Shown piece after piece: positions 37,366-40,711 of a stretch of 40,711 bases of DNA. Within the stretch, counting starts at the first letter, position 1, and every line of letters starts with the position of its first letter. Location of the stretch: positions 1 through 40,711 of the forward strand of contig JAALKR010000019.1 in NCBI GenBank assembly GCA_011087955.1, given 5' to 3'. This stretch comes from Oligoflexia bacterium. Lineage in GTDB: Bacteria; Bdellovibrionota; UBA1018; CAIPTA01; JAALKR01. The notes under the pieces were generated by a model. It made no database searches and was not told the DNA's origin. It worked only from the letters and a program-made list of their open reading frames with translations. Position numbers and translations under genes: made by a program.

Positions 37366-38490
37366 ATGAAGAAAATCCTGATTTCTAAACTTCGGGGAAT
37401 TGGCGATGCCATTCTTATGAGCCCTGCGCTAGAGGCGATTCACCAACATTACCCCAAAGCGGAAATTACGCTAATCGTGCCCAAAGCCTGCTCTCCGCTC
37501 TTTTTCTGTCACCCCGGTGTGACAGACGTTTGGGAAATAGAGGCAAAACACTCAATTTTTTGGCCCTTTCGGATAACGAGTGAGTTTTTCGACCTCTACT
37601 TAGACCTTAACTCCACTGGGCGTTCCCGGTGGATACAGAAGATTTCAATTGCAAAACAGCGAATAGCAGATGCCCATACACATCTCACCGCCTCGAAGTA
37701 TACCCCGAGGCCCAATGGTGTTGAATGGGACCTCTACTGCGTTCGTGATAAACTACATTTTCCCGTTTCTGATATCGAACAAATGCGCCCTAAAATTTAT
37801 TTATGGGAAGAGGAACTGGCACAAGCTAGGGAATATTGGAAGTCTCGTGGCATTAAGAATGAGCATGCGGTTATTCTGGGGACAGGTTCAACCCGCCCAA
37901 CGAAGCGCTGGCCGGCGCAATATTATGCACAGCTTGCGGACCTAATTCGTACCCGACTGGGAATTTCGGTGGCGTTTTTCGCCGGAACATCCGATGCAGA
38001 CAAGGCATTTATTCAGGAGATGCTGCTCCACCTTAAGAAGGAGGCACATCCAGAAAGTGATAATATCGGAAAGGTCATCGTCGATAAAGTTTCTAATATT
38101 CGCAATTATGCCGCGTTATTAGCAACTTCCTATGCCTACGTAGGAAACGATAGCGGACCAAAGCACCTCGCCATTGCCGTCGGAACACCGACGCTGACGT
38201 TTTTTGGGCCAGAAGATCCCCTCGAATGGCACCCCTATCCACTTGGGGAGCATCCCATAATGTATATTCCGGACCTGAAGTGCCGCACGCAGGACAATGG
38301 ACGCTGGTGTAATCTCTCAGAATGCACGATTGAGCGGCATAAATGCATGCAAGACTTGCAACCGGAAGATGCATTTAAGACTTTTCTTGGCTTACGGCGT
38401 GCCCCTGGGGTACATGAGAAGAGTATTGCCCAGCAAGGCGGCGAAGCAACACGCGTCATTCGAGCGCCGGAGCTTCCAGCCTGGAAGTAA
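37366..38490 (+). CDS. glycosyltransferase family 9 (ADP-heptose:LPS heptosyltransferase-like)
   Basis: KILISKLRGIGDAILMSPALEAIHQHYPKAEITLIVP, YVGNDSGPKHLAIAVGTPTLTFFGPEDPLEWHPY. Confidence 0.9.
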   Translation: MKKILISKLRGIGDAILMSPALEAIHQHYPKAEITLIVPKACSPLFFCHPGVTDVWEIEAKHSIFWPFRITSEFFDLYLDLNSTGRSRWIQKISIAKQRIADAHTHLTASKYTPRPNGVEWDLYCVRDKLHFPVSDIEQMRPKIYLWEEELAQAREYWKSRGIKNEHAVILGTGSTRPTKRWPAQYYAQLADLIRTRLGISVAFFAGTSDADKAFIQEMLLHLKKEAHPESDNIGKVIVDKVSNIRNYAALLATSYAYVGNDSGPKHLAIAVGTPTLTFFGPEDPLEWHPYPLGEHPIMYIPDLKCRTQDNGRWCNLSECTIERHKCMQDLQPEDAFKTFLGLRRAPGVHEKSIAQQGGEATRVIRAPELPAWK

Positions 38491-38505
38491 AAGCCAAACT
38501 CTAGT

Positions 38506-38545
38506 GAGGACTATCTCTTGGAAACAGAGGACTATCTCTTGGAAA
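38506..38545 (+). repeat. 21-bp-period tandem duplication over the start of the downstream GT2 gene
   Basis: gaggactatctcttggaaa at 38506-38524 and again at 38527-38545. Confidence 0.95.
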
Positions 38546-39408
38546 TGTCGGAAAGCTTGCCCCTTTCGGTTTTGTTAATTGCACGCAATGAAGCGAATTA
38601 TATTGAGCGTGCCCTAAAAACAGTTCAGTTTGCCGATGAAGTTATCGTGGTCGACGGTGGGTCTTCGGACCAAACCAGAGAGATTGCTGCCGAGCTCGGA
38701 GCAACAGTGCTCGAACGGGAGTGGACTGGTTTCCGTGATCAACGTAATTTTGCGATGGAACAGGCCAAGCATGACTGGATATTTTTTGTCGACGCGGATG
38801 AAGCCGTTACTCCGGAGTTGGAATCTTGGCTCCGTAAATTTTTTCAAGGCGACTATACTCATGTAGTGACCAATGGCTTTAAAATACGGCGCGTGGAATA
38901 TTTCTTGGGTAAAGAGATTAAAGGCGCTTGCTGGAATCCATCCTTCCAAGATCGTCTACTTCGAAGAGCAAAAGCAAAGTTTGTCGGGGAGATTCACGAA
39001 TACCCGGAAGTAGCAGGCGGCCTTGTGCGGGCTCCGAGAATTGCTTCCTTACTGCATAACCCGAAGGTCACCGTCGAATCCTTCTTAGAAAAAATGAATC
39101 GCTATACAACCGTAGAGGCCTGGGACCGCTATAGCTTGGGAGAACGCACTAATCTAGTTCATCTATTTGTTACTTTTTTCTCCACCTGGGCGAAAAATTA
39201 TTTCTACTATAAGGGTTATAAAGACGGGGCTCATGGATTTGTGATTGCTACTATGGAAGCAGTTTCTCGTACTGTTCGGCATATAAAGCTTTGGCAGATT
39301 CAACGCATGAAATCGGAAGAGCGGGAAGATTTACTCCTGTATCCCGAAGAAGCACTACGAGCGGGAGCTTTGATCCATCGTGGGTTAGAATCTAAGGGAA
39401 CCAAGTAG
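38545..39408 (+). CDS. glycosyltransferase family 2 (WaaE/KdtX-like)
   Basis: PLSVLLIARNEANYIERALKTVQFADEVIVVDGGSSDQTREIAAELGATV, WIFFVDADEAVTPEL. In-frame ATG at 38545 preferred over upstream TTG at 38518. Confidence 0.88.
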   Translation: MSESLPLSVLLIARNEANYIERALKTVQFADEVIVVDGGSSDQTREIAAELGATVLEREWTGFRDQRNFAMEQAKHDWIFFVDADEAVTPELESWLRKFFQGDYTHVVTNGFKIRRVEYFLGKEIKGACWNPSFQDRLLRRAKAKFVGEIHEYPEVAGGLVRAPRIASLLHNPKVTVESFLEKMNRYTTVEAWDRYSLGERTNLVHLFVTFFSTWAKNYFYYKGYKDGAHGFVIATMEAVSRTVRHIKLWQIQRMKSEEREDLLLYPEEALRAGALIHRGLESKGTK

Positions 39409-40389
39409 ATGGACCGAGATTCACTTCGCGATTCCAGACCAAAACAGGACATGAGCTTTACCGAATCAGTACAAAATGCCTTTGCTCGTGACTTTCGAAT
39501 CTCTGGTTTTACTTTCATTCGTAATGGTGTGAAGTTTGGCTATCCGTTTAGAGAAAGCATTCTATCTGCGCTTCCCTCTGTCGATGAACTGATTGTTAAT
39601 GTTGGCAAAGGGGATGACTCCACATTAGCGGAGGTACAGGCATTATCCGAAGAGCATTCGAAGATTAAAGTTATTGAATCTATTTGGGATGACTCGGTAT
39701 GCGAGGGGGGAAGAGTGCTCGCCCAACAAACGGACATTGCAATCAAAGCCTGTACTGGTGACTGGGGACTCTACCTGCAAGCGGACGAAGTGCTCCATGA
39801 AGATGATTATATGTGGATACTAGACGCTTTCAAGGCTGCCCATCGGCAACCGGAAGTGGAAGGCATTCTTTTTGATTATCTCCATTTTTATGGAGATTTT
39901 CGTGTTATCAACTGGCATCCGTCGGCATATCGTCATGAAGTGCGGGGTATACGCTTGAATCGCGGCGTACGTTCTTACGGGGACGCCCAGGGATTTCGCA
40001 TTGATTGCCGCAAGTTAAAAGTCATCCATTCCAATTCTAGAGTCTATCATTATGGTTGGGTGCGCCCTCCTGAAGTCATGCAAGCAAAGACTGTGGAAAT
40101 GGATACTTTCTATCATCCGGATGGAGAAAATACCGGTGACAATTATAAGTATAAGCGCATAATTGGACTCGAAAAATTCACTGGTACGCATCCAATGGTA
40201 ATGATAGGCAGAATCGCGGCGCAAGAAGATTGGTCTGATCGACTACTCAAAAATAAACTACATTTCGAAATGAAAGATTTGCTGCGGCTATTTTATCGTT
40301 GCTGTGAAAAAATCACTGGCTCTCGCCCATTTGAGTATCGAAACTACGAGCTTATCTCAACTACGAATTTGCCCCGACCAGGCCGATGA
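39409..40389 (+). CDS. glycosyltransferase (GT2-like, divergent)
   Basis: FTFIRNGVKFGYPFRESILSALPSVDELIVNVGKGDDSTLAEVQAL, GDWGLYLQADEVLHEDD; follows two glycosyltransferases with no gap. Confidence 0.75.
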   Translation: MDRDSLRDSRPKQDMSFTESVQNAFARDFRISGFTFIRNGVKFGYPFRESILSALPSVDELIVNVGKGDDSTLAEVQALSEEHSKIKVIESIWDDSVCEGGRVLAQQTDIAIKACTGDWGLYLQADEVLHEDDYMWILDAFKAAHRQPEVEGILFDYLHFYGDFRVINWHPSAYRHEVRGIRLNRGVRSYGDAQGFRIDCRKLKVIHSNSRVYHYGWVRPPEVMQAKTVEMDTFYHPDGENTGDNYKYKRIIGLEKFTGTHPMVMIGRIAAQEDWSDRLLKNKLHFEMKDLLRLFYRCCEKITGSRPFEYRNYELISTTNLPRPGR

Positions 40390-40392
40390 CAT

Positions 40393-40530
40393 GATCTGTG
40401 TCGTGATCATAGTTGAATTTGGAACTGCCACGACTCGCGATAATCTTCATGTCGCCATCACATAAACATTCGACTTGCAATTCGCTTTGGAAGAACATTT
40501 TGTTGTTCTTCCGCCAATTAGCGCGCTTAC
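40393..40530 (-). pseudogene. uncharacterised fragment at the right edge
   Basis: Minus-strand reading ...ANWRKNNKMFFQSELQVECLCDGDMKIIASRGSSKFNYDHDTDHVIGLVG; composition looks protein-coding but truncated; no family recognised. Confidence 0.2.
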
Positions 40531-40611
40531 ACCACGGCAGCCTCAATCCCTTTAGCTCTAGACGAGGCAAAGGAGACGGGGCTTGTTCCACCCAAGGCTA
40601 CGTTACTATAG
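40531..40611 (+). pseudogene. fabH: second FabH C-terminal remnant (inverted relative to the left copy)
   Basis: [26 protein letters not shown]; near-identical DNA to the reverse complement of about 840-906. Confidence 0.8.
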
Positions 40612-40630
40612 CTATGCCAACAAACCCACC

Positions 40631-40711
40631 TCAAGGACTCCATTCGCAGTTAGCTACATCGGCTCCGCCGTCCTGCGCCCCTCCGTCATTGATAGTCCAG
40701 TTTCTAGGAGC
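40631..40711 (-). CDS. C-terminus of a second BspA-like protein, entering from outside the window
   Basis: Minus-strand APRNWTINDGGAQDGGADVANCEWSP*, matching the left BspA C-terminus APRNWDITDGGAQDGGVDIDRCTKWSP. Confidence 0.75.
   Translation of the reverse strand, partial: APRNWTINDGGAQDGGADVANCEWSP

Larger units (their letters stand above)
40531..40711. repeat. right arm of the inverted repeat (partner 637-906)
   Basis: As for the left arm; lacks roughly 75 bp present in the left arm between CGTTACTA and AGCTATGCC. Confidence 0.9.

Overview
The window reads as a chromosomal segment of a Gram-negative bacterium. Its gene content resembles Myxococcota/Bdellovibrionota-type lineages, but that assignment is inferred from gene families only. 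Main blocks: (1) a decayed left edge (1-1498) with an Rpn/YhgA-type nuclease tail, an N-terminally truncated BspA-like gene and a frameshifted fabH remnant; (2) lepB and a divergent PfkB-family kinase; (3) a compact purine biosynthesis operon purF-purE-purC-purD-purN-purL-purQ-purH-purM followed by folA; (4) one 2089-codon ORF that reads as an AddB-like half fused to an AddA-like half; (5) a cell-envelope cluster (beta-barrel OMP, two large TPR-type proteins, a small exported protein, an FHA/TM/AgmX-PglI C-terminal protein) that resembles the core of the Myxococcus Glt gliding/envelope-spanning machinery; (6) a rhodanese lipoprotein and type III glutamine synthetase; (7) an envelope glycan block (GT2, MsbA-like ABC transporter, Csd6-like L,D-transpeptidase-fold protein, GT9, two more GTs); (8) a right edge carrying a second, inverted copy of the BspA-tail/fabH-tail module seen at the left edge. 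Most notable: the single-chain AddB-AddA fusion with two Cys-cluster nuclease domains, the Glt-like cluster without motor genes, the ~40 kb inverted BspA/fabH-scar repeats, the unusual PurE, and recurrent short tandem duplications inside genes or at starts. No tRNA, rRNA or CRISPR array was recognised by eye.
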